Shown here: one piece after another, positions 27,063-36,981 of the stretch | Layout: every line of letters starts with the position of its first letter | Position numbering within the stretch: the stretch's first letter is position 1 | From: CAYUET01 sp964443875 | Lineage (GTDB): Bacteria; Auribacterota; JAFGBW01 | Direction of reading: 5' to 3' | NCBI GenBank assembly: GCA_964443875.1 | Contig: CAYUET010000008.1 | Location: 42,691 to 106,690 of the forward strand | Length of the DNA stretch: 64,000 nucleotides | Program-made: the position numbers and the translations under genes | The notes under the pieces: model-generated | Told to the model about the DNA's origin: nothing | What the model saw: the letters and a program-made list of their open reading frames with translations, nothing else | The model's database searches: none

Positions 27063-28175
27063 TCAGTCTGTCCTCCCGGACATAAATCCCAGAATCAATT
27101 GTTCAAAACCTTCGGCACTCCTTTTCCACGGAAAAAGAACAGCTCTGGGAAGCCTTTTTTTCCAGTCCAGAGAGGCACGGCTGTAATGCTCATAACTTTC
27201 ATGAATTTTTTCGGCAAGGACCTTCGGATCATTGGAAACAAAAACACCCAGTTCGGAATGCGCCCCTCTGTCTGACGCGGCAGAGTCAAGTCCAAAAGAA
27301 AGCGCCTGACCAAGACCCAGGTTAAACCCTTCCCATTGGGAGGTAGAAAGATAAAAATGAGAATCCAGATAGGCGGAAATGAGTTCATCTTCAGAAAGAT
27401 TGGATATGGCTTCCAGTCCTTCGCCTTTTGCCCACTCCAGATCGCGTTCAGAACTTTTTCCGGCAAGGAGGAAAAGAACTCTCTTCTGCAAATCCGGATA
27501 TTTCTGAAAAAAAAATTTTTTTACAGCCAAATATTCCCCGACTCCTTTGTATAACCTTTCCCCCCGGTGAAACCGGGTGATGTTAAGCACAACAAAAGCC
27601 TGAGGATTGGATAATCGCTTTTGAAAATTCCCTTTCAGAAAACTCAGAACAGGAAGGGGTCTGAGAAGATGATCATTTCCAATCAGAATCACCTTGGTAT
27701 CCGGTATTCCTGAATCCTCTTGAATAAAACGGGATATGCTGACCACTCTGTCTGCAAAAGCAGCCCAACGAATCTTATTCTCGCGGAGCTTTTCTCTTTC
27801 CTTCCTGTCAGGGAAAAGATGCGCCGGAGGCTCGCCATAATCCATCATGATTTTGACCATTGTCTTCGGCAGGGATTCAAGCAGAGAAAAAAACGGGGGA
27901 GTATGCACCACGGTTGCATCCGGGCTAGTTTCATGAACAATTCTTAAAATTTCATCAAGGTCATCCGGCTTAACCTCATAAAGACAAAGCTGTTTGTTTT
28001 CGATTTCTTTCCTGTACCTTTCCAGAAAGTAATCATCTTTTAAAAAAAAGAGTATACTGACTGTCCACCCCTTGCATAAAAAGTGATCCACATGTTTTGC
28101 CACAACAAGGTCTACGCCATACCCCATCGTAAAACGATAGCACATGAAACAGATATGTTTTTTAGTTTCATTCAT
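27063..28175 (-). CDS. Glycosyltransferase, GT4-like (GT-B)
   Basis: The 370-residue protein starts with a Rossmann-like N-terminal half (CFMCYRFTMGYGVDLVVAKH, a glycine-rich loop) and has a C-terminal donor-binding half with FLLAGKSSERDLEWAKGEG. An EX7E-like segment, STSQWEGFNLGLGQALSFGL near residue 280, supports GT4. It would transfer a hexose from a nucleotide sugar in the cytoplasm. It is the last gene of the island and overlaps the preceding gene by 4 nt (ATGA). Acceptor and donor are unknown. Confidence 0.8.
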   Translation of the reverse strand: MNETKKHICFMCYRFTMGYGVDLVVAKHVDHFLCKGWTVSILFFLKDDYFLERYRKEIENKQLCLYEVKPDDLDEILRIVHETSPDATVVHTPPFFSLLESLPKTMVKIMMDYGEPPAHLFPDRKEREKLRENKIRWAAFADRVVSISRFIQEDSGIPDTKVILIGNDHLLRPLPVLSFLKGNFQKRLSNPQAFVVLNITRFHRGERLYKGVGEYLAVKKFFFQKYPDLQKRVLFLLAGKSSERDLEWAKGEGLEAISNLSEDELISAYLDSHFYLSTSQWEGFNLGLGQALSFGLDSAASDRGAHSELGVFVSNDPKVLAEKIHESYEHYSRASLDWKKRLPRAVLFPWKRSAEGFEQLILGFMSGRTD

Positions 28176-29692
28176 GATTTGATCTCAAAAATATCACCCT
28201 CAATTCCGATTCCGATTCTTTTCTCCGCAGAAATGGAGCGGGCGATTTCATGAATGTTATCATACCCTTTCCCAAGATAATTAAAATAAGGAATAATAAT
28301 CAGAGAATATTTCCGGTCTTTAAACCAGGTCATATCAACCTTATCCGGGGAATAAAACCCGCTGTCCAAGTATAAATAATAATTCTCTGCCAGAGATTGA
28401 AGGTCTTTATCTTCTCTGCCGAATACGTCTGCTTTCATTTTGGGATATTTATTTTTCAAATCGGATATGATTTTAGTCAGCCTCTCCTTCCGGCAGGAAT
28501 AAAAAAGAAGAACAGGCCCCTGGTTCAGCTCAGAAGAATACCTGCGAAGACCAAAATACAAAGGGACTTTTTTCTCAGTTTTAATTCTTTCGGAAAAAGC
28601 TTTGGACGCCCGGATTTCTTCAACCCGGTTTCTTACCCATTGAACAGTCCTTTGCGAAGTCAGCGAAGAAAGAATTCTGTCTTTCATAAGTGCAGTTTTT
28701 GGAACAGCCTCTCCGTAATCATCAGCAACAGCCCTCATTTTCAGGGAGGCCACCTTAAGATCCGGGTCCCCCCAAAAGGAAGGAATGCGGTAAAACTCCA
28801 GCACAGCCTCTGCCGGAATTCTCCTGCAGGGCACCAGGTAGGGGTAATCCGCCTCCATGAATTCCATATTTCCTCCATAGGCTGAAACAATGCAGGGTTT
28901 GTTCAGGGAAAGGGCATCAATGATATTAAGCCCGTATCCCTCGGAACGGTGCAGGGAAATAAATGCATGGGATCTCATAAATACTTCATTCAGTTTTTCC
29001 CTGGGCCAGGGTTCATCCACGCATTCGATGCGGGGATCCTTTTTAGAAAATTCCAAAAGTAGTTTATTTAATTCGGGGAATTTATCTCCATTGCTGCTTT
29101 TAAGAATCAGCCTCACCTTCTCGCCCGCAGGAAAAGCCGAAGTAAAAGCGCTTACAACCCCCAGTGGATTTTTCCTGTAAAAATCACTGTTAAAATCAAA
29201 AACAAAAAGAAAGGTAAACTCCTCAAAGAGAGGATAATTTTTTTCCACAACAGGAACTTCATAAGGAAAAGGAACCTTGAATACAGGAACAGGGGATATT
29301 TTATGCAAACAATTATAAACGTAATCTGTAAAAACCCACAGCTCATCGACCATTTCAAAAGAAGAATAAAAAAATGAAGGAAAGTCTTCAAGCTCCCAGA
29401 GCCATACACCGATCTCATAACGTCTTGAATATTCGGAAGGATGAAATTTTCGTTTTATTCCCTTGATGCTGTCCTGATTGATGAAATAAAGATTTACGGG
29501 ATAAATGAGTTTTTCTGAATCCGGATATGGATTGTCTTCAGATAATGAATTCTGTGAGGCTACATTTCTAACACAATATGGAAAATTTTCTTTATCAAAG
29601 GCTTTTAAATAGTATTTTGGGTTTTTCGCAAGGCCGAATCCCCCGTCCAGATAGCCGAACACATTGAGTCCTGAAGGGATTATCTCTTCCAT
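28172..29692 (-). CDS. Glycosyltransferase, GT4 family, with C-terminal extension
   Basis: The 506-residue GT-B enzyme has VWLWELEDFPSFFYSSFEMV near 100, a pattern common in GT4 proteins of glycan loci. FVFDFNSDFYRKNPLGVVSA precedes the donor lobe, and SLHRSEGYGLNIIDALSLNK (EX7E region) lies near residue 265. About 120 C-terminal residues form an extra alpha/beta domain of unknown role. It overlaps both neighbours by a few bases (4 nt downstream, 13 nt upstream), so the group is translationally coupled. Confidence 0.82.
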   Translation of the reverse strand: MEEIIPSGLNVFGYLDGGFGLAKNPKYYLKAFDKENFPYCVRNVASQNSLSEDNPYPDSEKLIYPVNLYFINQDSIKGIKRKFHPSEYSRRYEIGVWLWELEDFPSFFYSSFEMVDELWVFTDYVYNCLHKISPVPVFKVPFPYEVPVVEKNYPLFEEFTFLFVFDFNSDFYRKNPLGVVSAFTSAFPAGEKVRLILKSSNGDKFPELNKLLLEFSKKDPRIECVDEPWPREKLNEVFMRSHAFISLHRSEGYGLNIIDALSLNKPCIVSAYGGNMEFMEADYPYLVPCRRIPAEAVLEFYRIPSFWGDPDLKVASLKMRAVADDYGEAVPKTALMKDRILSSLTSQRTVQWVRNRVEEIRASKAFSERIKTEKKVPLYFGLRRYSSELNQGPVLLFYSCRKERLTKIISDLKNKYPKMKADVFGREDKDLQSLAENYYLYLDSGFYSPDKVDMTWFKDRKYSLIIIPYFNYLGKGYDNIHEIARSISAEKRIGIGIEGDIFEIKS

Positions 29693-31239
29693 GCTCTGCC
29701 TTTATCCATTTTCTTTAAAAATTCCTTGGCTTTTTGATGTTTTGGATTTATTTCGAGACATTTCATAAAACTTACATAAGATTTCACCCACTTCCTCTGT
29801 ATATAATATATTTCACCAATATGAAAGAAGGAACCGGAGAGAAGATTCTCATTCTGAGATTTTTTTATCAGACATTCAAATCCCTTCAGGGCATTTTCAT
29901 AACATGAAACCTTTTGCATCAGGGAGGCTATTCTGTATCCATCTGTTTCTGAATCCCAGCTTTGGTCATGAACTTTTCGCAAATAGGATTTTAAAAAAGT
30001 TTTCCATTGCCGATCATTTATTATTTCCATCAGCTCACTGAGCATCAAATCCAGACCTGCTGCAATAAATGGATTTCGGATCTTTTTTTTCAAACCCATC
30101 AATTGCATCTTAATTTTATAAATCACTTCACGTTCAAGGTCAGCCTTTTCAAGATCAATAAAAATTCTCACATTTTCACCAAGAACATCAAGAAGCCCTG
30201 TAACTATTTTTTTTGCGGATCTGAAATAGTGATGCAACTCCGCGGAATCAGGATAGACCTCAACTCCTCTTATTGCCAAAAAACAGGCTTCATCAAATTT
30301 ATGCTGCAAAAACAATTCTTTAATACGCTTAATAAGGACAATCAGCGGCTGCATCCTGCTGATGTTTTTTTTCTGCTTTCTGGTTTCATAGTTCGATTGG
30401 GCATCGCAACATTTTGAAAAATCGAAATGCCCATATTTTTTTATGTTTTTTCGCCACATTGAAAGTCTTTTTAAAAACAATTTTCCATCTGATTCTCTAA
30501 AGCGCCCGGTCATACCGTCATTTTTAACACCCCCTGTCATAATCCGGTAATGATGAGCAATGGCTTTTGGATTAAGATATATTTTATATCCTGAAAGAAA
30601 AATACGGTGTGAGATATCCGTATCATCCCTGAAGGACAAAATGCTATAACAGGATGGGAATCCTCCGGCTTTCAGTAAAGCCGCCTTTCTGAACAAAACA
30701 CACCCCCCGCCGGTATGTTGAGTTTCTAATATTCTGGGGGGCTTATGAAAATGAAAAAATAACTGATCCCCCATTTTCCAAAGGGAATCAGACTCTTCAG
30801 TCAGAGAATCAAGATCCAAACAATATTCCTGTTTATCTTTGACTTCTTCATAATTAACCGTGAGGGCATCTTTATAAGGCCATATGGCGGATACAGCGCC
30901 TATTTTCCCTGAGGACTTGATCACCCTCATGAGCTCACGCACACAATTTCTATCCAGATAATGATCATCATCACATAGAAGAAGAAACTTCGTTTGTGTT
31001 TGGTTTAAAATATTCTGACGGTTCCTTGGTGCATTAATATGAGGCCCCTGAACAAGCCTGTATTCTAAATGAGGGTATATTTTTCTCAGGATTCCTTCCA
31101 GATCATACAATCCTCCGTCATCAGAAATAATGATCTCAAAATCCTGGAAAGATTGAGTACGGAGGGAATGGATTAAATGGATCAGTGGAAAAAGGCGATT
31201 TGCTGTGGGAATACCAATGGTAAGCGTGCTCAAATTCAC
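29680..31239 (-). CDS. GT2 glycosyltransferase fused to helical/TPR-like module
   Basis: The 519-residue protein has an N-terminal GT-A domain (LTIGIPTANRLFPLIHLIHS, then IIISDDGG). Its metal/sugar-binding acidic triad is LLLCDDDHYLDR near residues 88-93, and RDDTDISHRIF is the likely catalytic region. From about residue 290 it becomes helical and ends with a TPR-like hairpin (FFHIGEIYYIQRKW, then NPKHQKAKEFL). This C-terminal module recurs in neighbouring transferases. GT2-TPR architecture is known from the peptide S-glycosyltransferase SunS. The start overlaps the stop of the next gene upstream by 4 nt. Confidence 0.82.
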   Translation of the reverse strand: MNLSTLTIGIPTANRLFPLIHLIHSLRTQSFQDFEIIISDDGGLYDLEGILRKIYPHLEYRLVQGPHINAPRNRQNILNQTQTKFLLLCDDDHYLDRNCVRELMRVIKSSGKIGAVSAIWPYKDALTVNYEEVKDKQEYCLDLDSLTEESDSLWKMGDQLFFHFHKPPRILETQHTGGGCVLFRKAALLKAGGFPSCYSILSFRDDTDISHRIFLSGYKIYLNPKAIAHHYRIMTGGVKNDGMTGRFRESDGKLFLKRLSMWRKNIKKYGHFDFSKCCDAQSNYETRKQKKNISRMQPLIVLIKRIKELFLQHKFDEACFLAIRGVEVYPDSAELHHYFRSAKKIVTGLLDVLGENVRIFIDLEKADLEREVIYKIKMQLMGLKKKIRNPFIAAGLDLMLSELMEIINDRQWKTFLKSYLRKVHDQSWDSETDGYRIASLMQKVSCYENALKGFECLIKKSQNENLLSGSFFHIGEIYYIQRKWVKSYVSFMKCLEINPKHQKAKEFLKKMDKGRAWKR

Positions 31240-32468
31240 CCCTTATCCTCTGTTTTTAATTCAGCCAGAAAATTAAGGGCCTTCTGATGATCAGGACATG
31301 ATTTAAGACATTTTTTAAAATATTGCTCTGCCGTTTTTTTTTGATTATGAATCAATGCCATTTCGCCCAGATGAAACCAGAGTCCTGGAAATTTTTCAAC
31401 ATCCCCGGATACGGCAATTTCTTCAAAAAGCCTTTTCGATTCATCATATTGATGAAGACGTTTGTAAACAGAGGCTATCCCATACTTTTCTGAGTTATTC
31501 AGATTATTTTTACGAATCAGGCATCCAAGACATGCTCTTGTCATAGGTGAATCAACAATCGCATCTCTTGTTACTCTAAGCCAGCGCTCTGACATAATCT
31601 GCATAAGCAAAGATTCAGGAAATACCCGATTTTTCTGATTGGCGCTTTGTATTCTCTCCATCCATTCCTCAATCTGTTGAAGATTAAAACAACCGGTGGA
31701 CAATTCAAATGGAAGTGAACATAACTTCAGGTGAAGTTCCAGATCCGACTCACTAAAGTTCAATTTCATGCGTTTCAATTGATGAGAAAGAATCTGTACA
31801 ATCTCCTTTTTTACCTTGTCTCTTCTTAAATTATTATATTCAGCAGTTTTCTGCGCATCATGATTCCTGTAATAAATCAAAGGCTCAGAGATATTTACCA
31901 TTCTTCCTTCAAAGGAAATTCTTGTCCACATCTCATAATCTTCTACAAAATTAAAATTTTCGTTATAAAAAATCTGATTTTCAAAACAAGAAGCTTTCCG
32001 AAGCATAACAGATGGATGAACAAAGACGTTACCAAACAAAAGCCTGCACTTAATTTCCTCACTATCCGATGGCACTCTCTCAATTCTTTCTTCATTCCCG
32101 AAGACCTGGCAGCCTGTCCCGCAAAGAATGACATCTGGATCATTCTTAAAAACCTCAAGTTGTTTTTCAAAACGAACTAAAAAACTGATATCGTCCGCAT
32201 CCATGCGGGCGATATATTTGCCTTGCGCTGCCTTTAATCCTTTATTAAGAGAACGGGTCAGTCCCAAATTAGTTCCGTTTTGAATAAATTTAATCCTTTT
32301 ATCCTTGAAATTTTTTATGACTTCAGCGCTTTCATCCGTCGAGGCATCGTCTATGATAAGAAATTCAAAATCCTCAATCGTCTGATTTAAAATACTGCCA
32401 ATCGCTTCAGATAAAAAAGGGGCGCCGTTATATACGGACATGATTACTGATATTAAGGGAGGTTTCAT
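31236..32468 (-). CDS. GT2 glycosyltransferase fused to helical/TPR-like module
   Basis: The 410-residue protein has the classic GT2 start PLISVIMSVYNGAPFLSEAI with IDDASTDES. The DxD site YIARMDADD lies near residue 90 and NFVEDYEMWTRI is likely catalytic. The C-terminal third is helical and ends WFHLGEMALIHNQKK, then CPDHQKALNFLAEL, closely matching the module of its neighbours. I place the start at 32468 because the family sequence begins there; an in-frame ATG nine codons upstream (32495) is possible and neither has a strong ribosome site. The upstream gene ends only 5 nt away. Confidence 0.82.
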   Translation of the reverse strand: MKPPLISVIMSVYNGAPFLSEAIGSILNQTIEDFEFLIIDDASTDESAEVIKNFKDKRIKFIQNGTNLGLTRSLNKGLKAAQGKYIARMDADDISFLVRFEKQLEVFKNDPDVILCGTGCQVFGNEERIERVPSDSEEIKCRLLFGNVFVHPSVMLRKASCFENQIFYNENFNFVEDYEMWTRISFEGRMVNISEPLIYYRNHDAQKTAEYNNLRRDKVKKEIVQILSHQLKRMKLNFSESDLELHLKLCSLPFELSTGCFNLQQIEEWMERIQSANQKNRVFPESLLMQIMSERWLRVTRDAIVDSPMTRACLGCLIRKNNLNNSEKYGIASVYKRLHQYDESKRLFEEIAVSGDVEKFPGLWFHLGEMALIHNQKKTAEQYFKKCLKSCPDHQKALNFLAELKTEDKG

Positions 32469-32473
32469 GGAAA

Positions 32474-33718
32474 TCAATAAAGGGTTAAAAACCATTCAAG
32501 GGTTTTAGGGGTTAAAAACAATGTATGTTTAAAAAGAGAAGGTCTGTCTTTCTCTATATTTTCGAGATTTGAAAGAGCATCCCCGTAATCGGGCACTTCC
32601 TGTACCAAAGATTTCATCATTTCCAGGCTTTTGGCCTTATTTTCGAAGTAACAGGCTAAAGCAAGTGAATTCATGGCTTCAGGGAATTTTTCTGCACCAC
32701 CCTGAAAGGCATCCTCAAAAAAATGTACGGCTTTTCCATATTCCTTTTCCCGATAAAATATCAAACCTTTAGCAAATGAAAACAGGGGGTGTTTAATCCT
32801 GTTTGATTTTAAAAAATCCCTAATCGAGGCGTCCTCCAAAAGATATAAGACTGCAAAATTATAATAAAAATAAAATTCTTTTTTAATGCCTCCTTTACAG
32901 ACGCAGGCTTCTAAATAATGAAGAATATCTTTTGATTTTCCATTGCGCCTTGCAAATTGGATTGCATCCAGATAATGATGTGTAATCAGATACTCCCCGA
33001 CTTTTACAGAAAAAATATTTCTAAACTGAGGGATCCTTTCAATAAGAAATGGAATTGTCTGCAGATTCATATTGAAATAATTAAGCCCCGCGTTCTCCCC
33101 ATGCATTCTTTTCCCCACCAGAACGTCATCCATCAAACCAATCTTTTGATTTTTCTCCAATGCCGCCATCAGCAAATAATAATCCGGTTGCTGATTCCGG
33201 CTCTCAGGAATCGGGAGAAGAGCCAGAAGTGCCTCTTTTCGCATTAGGATAAGGGACATCGTTACCACGTAATTTCTTAACAGAGCCATTTTATAATAAT
33301 TACAGGGATTGAAATAATATATATTTTGAAACGCGTATATTTTACCCTCCTGATCCAGATAGGAACATCTGCAGGCGGCAAAATCAAGATTTTTAAAAAC
33401 CATTTCCTTCAGCATTTTTTCAAGCCTGTCTTCTGTATAAAGATCATCCGCATCCAGGAAACTAATGAACTCGCCTCTGGACTCTTTGACTCCGGCAAAA
33501 AGAGCATGATCAATTCCTTTTTTCAGTTCTGTAATAAAAATAAAACGATCATCGCCTTGGGCGGCTTCCCTGGCTGCTGTCTCTGAATGATCTGAACAGG
33601 CATTGTTAACAAAAATGAATTCGCAGTCCTTAAAGGTTTGTTTTTTCAAAGAAAGGACTGTTTCACGGATATATTTCTCCTGCCTGTTATAGGGAACAAT
33701 CACTGTTATTTTCGGCAT
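32474..33718 (-). CDS. GT2 glycosyltransferase with C-terminal helical repeat region
   Basis: The 414-residue protein has a GT2 domain (KITVIVPYNRQEKYIRETVL, FVNNACSDHSETA, the DxD in FISFLDADDLYTEDR near 90). A helical region of about 200 residues follows, with TPR-like pairs (GLIFYREKEYGKAVHFFEDA, then PEAMNSLALACYF). The end (VPDYGDALSNL) is a divergent version of the module shared by neighbours, lacking the FHxGE string. It overlaps the upstream GT4-TPR gene by 13 nt. Confidence 0.8.
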   Translation of the reverse strand: MPKITVIVPYNRQEKYIRETVLSLKKQTFKDCEFIFVNNACSDHSETAAREAAQGDDRFIFITELKKGIDHALFAGVKESRGEFISFLDADDLYTEDRLEKMLKEMVFKNLDFAACRCSYLDQEGKIYAFQNIYYFNPCNYYKMALLRNYVVTMSLILMRKEALLALLPIPESRNQQPDYYLLMAALEKNQKIGLMDDVLVGKRMHGENAGLNYFNMNLQTIPFLIERIPQFRNIFSVKVGEYLITHHYLDAIQFARRNGKSKDILHYLEACVCKGGIKKEFYFYYNFAVLYLLEDASIRDFLKSNRIKHPLFSFAKGLIFYREKEYGKAVHFFEDAFQGGAEKFPEAMNSLALACYFENKAKSLEMMKSLVQEVPDYGDALSNLENIEKDRPSLFKHTLFLTPKTLEWFLTLY

Positions 33719-35667
33719 GGCAATGACCTTAAATAATTTTGAACCTTGAGATGTTTCGGAACAACTTTCAACGTATTAATAAAATATTTTTCAGAATCCG
33801 CATACCGCCCTTGATCAAAAAGCATTTCCCCGATATGAAAATTTGCACCGGAAATAATTTTATCGTTTTTACTGACAGAAAGAATATCATTAAAAATTCT
33901 TTCTGCATAATCGAATTTGCCATAGATTTTTATTAATGAGGCGATTTGATAAAATTTCACCAGCTTATCCCGGCTTAGTTCAACAGGGATTCTCTTTATT
34001 TTCTCCCAGTATAAACCCGAACTTTTATTTTGCCTCTTTCTCAGAATGGCCACCCATAATAATCCAATCATGGCATCATATTGATTAATAACTAACTTTT
34101 TAAAGTAAGCTTTTATGCATCTTTCACATTCTTTACAGGCATTGAGTTCAAAAAAAATCCCGGCCCAATATAAGACATCATTAATATCGTCTGCTTCCCT
34201 GTATTGATTAAATATCTCAACTATTTCCTTAATCTTCACTTCTTTCTTCAATGCATTCACTTTCAGTCTTTCAGCCGGTGAATTTCTTAAAACTTTGGCT
34301 GCTTTTATTTTTTTTAAAAATAATTTCTCATTAGTCTTTTTTAATTCAAGATACGAGTCATAACTTTCAGTAAAAACAAAATTCATCTTCCTGATCTGCT
34401 TTTCCATTTCATTTATTTCATACTTTTCTAAAGCCTGGGAAGGCTCACTTAAAATATCCGAATAATCCTTCCCCATATCCTCAATATTCCTTACAGGCCT
34501 GATATTTTTTCTATAGATTGAAATAAGTTTTTTATTTTTAACAATTCCTTCAATCTTCCTCTTCAAATCCAGGGCATTTCCCTTTTCAAATAAAACTCCG
34601 TTTATTCCGTTTTGAATCAGTTCAGGAATCCCGCCTGCATCCGAGGCCAGTACAGGAGTTTGATAAGCCAGGGATTCCATAATGGTATTGGGGTAATTTT
34701 CAGAATAGGAAGGAATAACAGTCATATCTGTCTGACTGAATATGTCCGGAAGATCTGATTTTGAAAATTTGCCTTTATAAACGATCCTTTTATCCCGCAT
34801 CTTTAATTTCTTCATTAAAAAGGCATCCCCGCCCGTCCCGTATATTCTGAATTCAAAATCAGATTTTTTTATTTGAGAAAACGCTTTAAGTGCAACCAGA
34901 ATCCCTTTATTAAAATCAATTGCGCCCAGGTAGGAAAATACTGTTTTTTTATTTTTATTTTTTTTGAGGACGTTTCCTGTCAGCTCAATGCCATGCCTGA
35001 TTAATCTGCATTTCCTTTGTAATTTTTCTTCATAGCACTTTTTCACAAATTCAGAGGGAATAATCAACTGGTCTGCACTTCTGTAAATTTCCATCATATA
35101 TTCCCGCCTTAACTGAACGAATCTCTTCATGGCTTTCTGATGTCTTTCTTTAAACTCAAACCCTTTAAAGAAATTATCAACATAACAGGAAACGCATTCC
35201 TCGGGATTCTCTAATCCATTGCATAATCCCGGTCTACAGGGTGGATATTTAAAAAGATGATACTGCAGGCAAAAGGGATAATAATTATGCACATGAATTA
35301 TTACCTTTATCTGTTTTTCTTTTAATAAGGATATTATTCTTGCTGGAATATTGATTAAATCCTGAAAAATAACGATATCAGGTGTAATTCTTAAGATTTC
35401 TTCCAGCAAAAGATTTTCGACTTCAGTCGAAAACAAATTATAAAATGGAGAATCAATTCTGTGTTCTTCTTTGATCAGTATTCTTGTCAGATTCGGAAAC
35501 AGTTCTTTGATCTCTTCTTCATAATTGTCCATCCGGGTCGATAGAATTCTGAAGTCATACTGAGGTTGTTTGGATAAATATTTTGCCACAGAATAGGCAA
35601 TGCTATTTCTTCCGCTCCAGTCTAATGGGGGAAACTGAGGCGAATAGAGGATAATCCGCTTTTTCAT
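33706..35667 (-). CDS. GT4 glycosyltransferase fused to helical/TPR-like module
   Basis: The 653-residue protein is a GT-B enzyme over about 1-395: IILYSPQFPPLDWSGRNSIA at the N-terminus, a cysteine-containing insert near 145-165, VFSYLGAIDFNKGILVALKA, and the EX7E region SENYPNTIMESLAYQTPVLA. The remaining about 250 residues are helical and end NFHIGEMLFDQGRYADSEKY, then VPKHLKVQNYL. This is the same module that follows GT2 domains in adjacent genes, here attached to an unrelated catalytic fold. It lies 1 nt after the upstream gene. Confidence 0.83.
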   Translation of the reverse strand: MKKRIILYSPQFPPLDWSGRNSIAYSVAKYLSKQPQYDFRILSTRMDNYEEEIKELFPNLTRILIKEEHRIDSPFYNLFSTEVENLLLEEILRITPDIVIFQDLINIPARIISLLKEKQIKVIIHVHNYYPFCLQYHLFKYPPCRPGLCNGLENPEECVSCYVDNFFKGFEFKERHQKAMKRFVQLRREYMMEIYRSADQLIIPSEFVKKCYEEKLQRKCRLIRHGIELTGNVLKKNKNKKTVFSYLGAIDFNKGILVALKAFSQIKKSDFEFRIYGTGGDAFLMKKLKMRDKRIVYKGKFSKSDLPDIFSQTDMTVIPSYSENYPNTIMESLAYQTPVLASDAGGIPELIQNGINGVLFEKGNALDLKRKIEGIVKNKKLISIYRKNIRPVRNIEDMGKDYSDILSEPSQALEKYEINEMEKQIRKMNFVFTESYDSYLELKKTNEKLFLKKIKAAKVLRNSPAERLKVNALKKEVKIKEIVEIFNQYREADDINDVLYWAGIFFELNACKECERCIKAYFKKLVINQYDAMIGLLWVAILRKRQNKSSGLYWEKIKRIPVELSRDKLVKFYQIASLIKIYGKFDYAERIFNDILSVSKNDKIISGANFHIGEMLFDQGRYADSEKYFINTLKVVPKHLKVQNYLRSLPCRK

Positions 35668-35668
35668 A

Positions 35669-36922
35669 TCACTTTTTCGCTCTTAGAGAATTAAGATAAG
35701 ACTTTGCTTTAGAGTGAGCGGGAATATACTCCAGGGTCTTCTGAAAATATTTTAAGGCTTTATTCTCTTTTCCTGAGTTTAAATAAATTTCTCCAAGGTG
35801 AAAACAACTTCCGCCAATAAGATTGAAATTCTGCTTTTTTACCGGGATTTTCTGAATTATACGGGAAAACAATTTTTCCGCGATGGAAATTGCGCCGCAT
35901 TTTTCAGAAAACGAGGCCAGATGATACTGACTGAGATAAGGCATGTTCCTGCCCTTCATTTTCCTGATTATGGACAGAACAGAGTCAGGAGAAAATAATT
36001 TAAGCCAATAGTTGAACCTCTTTAATGAGGCAGCTGATGAAAAATAAAATAATAACTGTTTAAGGCTTAATGTCTGAACGTCTGATATTTTCTTCCAATA
36101 TTGAACGGAAGTTTTAGGGTTCTTCCATGTAAGATATTGAAGGCTGATTTCATAATAGGCTTTGTCTGATGCTTTTTTTAAATTACTCCAATTCAAATCC
36201 GGGAATATTTCTTTAAGAGAATAGTATTCGATCAACCTGTCCAGCACACGGGATTCGACCTGAATTTCATCTTTCAGGTCAGAAGACAATGTCTTCCAGT
36301 TCATCTGAACAAAATCATAAACTTTTAACCCTGCATGTTTCAGTCTTATGTTTTTTGCAACCCTGCACCAGAACTCATAGTCATGGCATCTGTAAAAATC
36401 AGTGGAGTAAAACCCATGCTGCAGATAAACCGTTTTTTTTATCAATGTACCCCCGTTTAAAATCGGGTTGCTGAAAAAAAGTCTGTGAACAAATTCATCG
36501 TTCCTGTTATAAAAATCCTGAACTTCTATCTGGGTTGTAGGTCTGTCCTGACGGTAGCAGTCACAATCTCCGTAAAACATTTCTGCATCAGGGTATTTCT
36601 TCACCATGCTTCGGTAATGGCTTAACACTCCCTCTTTTAAGCGGTCATCACTGTCCAGCCATAAAAGCCATTCATTTCTGGCCTCCTGAATTGCCCTGTT
36701 CCTGGTATCAGGGGCATTGGTATGCGTTTTCTTGATGAACCGTATTCTCGGGTCTTTGAGATAACGGGAAAGTACTGAAGGGGTATCATCTGTTGAGCCG
36801 TCATCCACTATGACTATTTCATCATTTTCCTTCAGCTGGGGAATCAGACTATTCAAGGCAAAAGGCAGGGTTTTGGCTCTGTTATAAGACGGAATACAAA
36901 CGGATATAAGAGGAATGCTCAT
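35669..36922 (-). CDS. GT2 glycosyltransferase fused to helical/TPR-like module
   Basis: The 417-residue protein has a typical GT2 core: PLISVCIPSYNRAKTLPFAL, IVDDGSTDDTPS, NAPDTRNRAI and the DxD WLLWLDSDDRLKEG near residue 95. The C-terminal about 200 residues are helical and end CFHLGEIYLNSGKENKALKY, then IPAHSKAKSYLNSL. It begins the run of five consecutive glycosyltransferases with repeat tails (35669-29680). Neighbouring genes abut with no room for separate promoters. Confidence 0.84.
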   Translation of the reverse strand: MSIPLISVCIPSYNRAKTLPFALNSLIPQLKENDEIVIVDDGSTDDTPSVLSRYLKDPRIRFIKKTHTNAPDTRNRAIQEARNEWLLWLDSDDRLKEGVLSHYRSMVKKYPDAEMFYGDCDCYRQDRPTTQIEVQDFYNRNDEFVHRLFFSNPILNGGTLIKKTVYLQHGFYSTDFYRCHDYEFWCRVAKNIRLKHAGLKVYDFVQMNWKTLSSDLKDEIQVESRVLDRLIEYYSLKEIFPDLNWSNLKKASDKAYYEISLQYLTWKNPKTSVQYWKKISDVQTLSLKQLLFYFSSAASLKRFNYWLKLFSPDSVLSIIRKMKGRNMPYLSQYHLASFSEKCGAISIAEKLFSRIIQKIPVKKQNFNLIGGSCFHLGEIYLNSGKENKALKYFQKTLEYIPAHSKAKSYLNSLRAKK

Positions 36923-36981
36923 TTTAATATTCTAGAATAGAGTAAACTTTTTATAGTGAAAATATCTTTTTCCAAAGGATA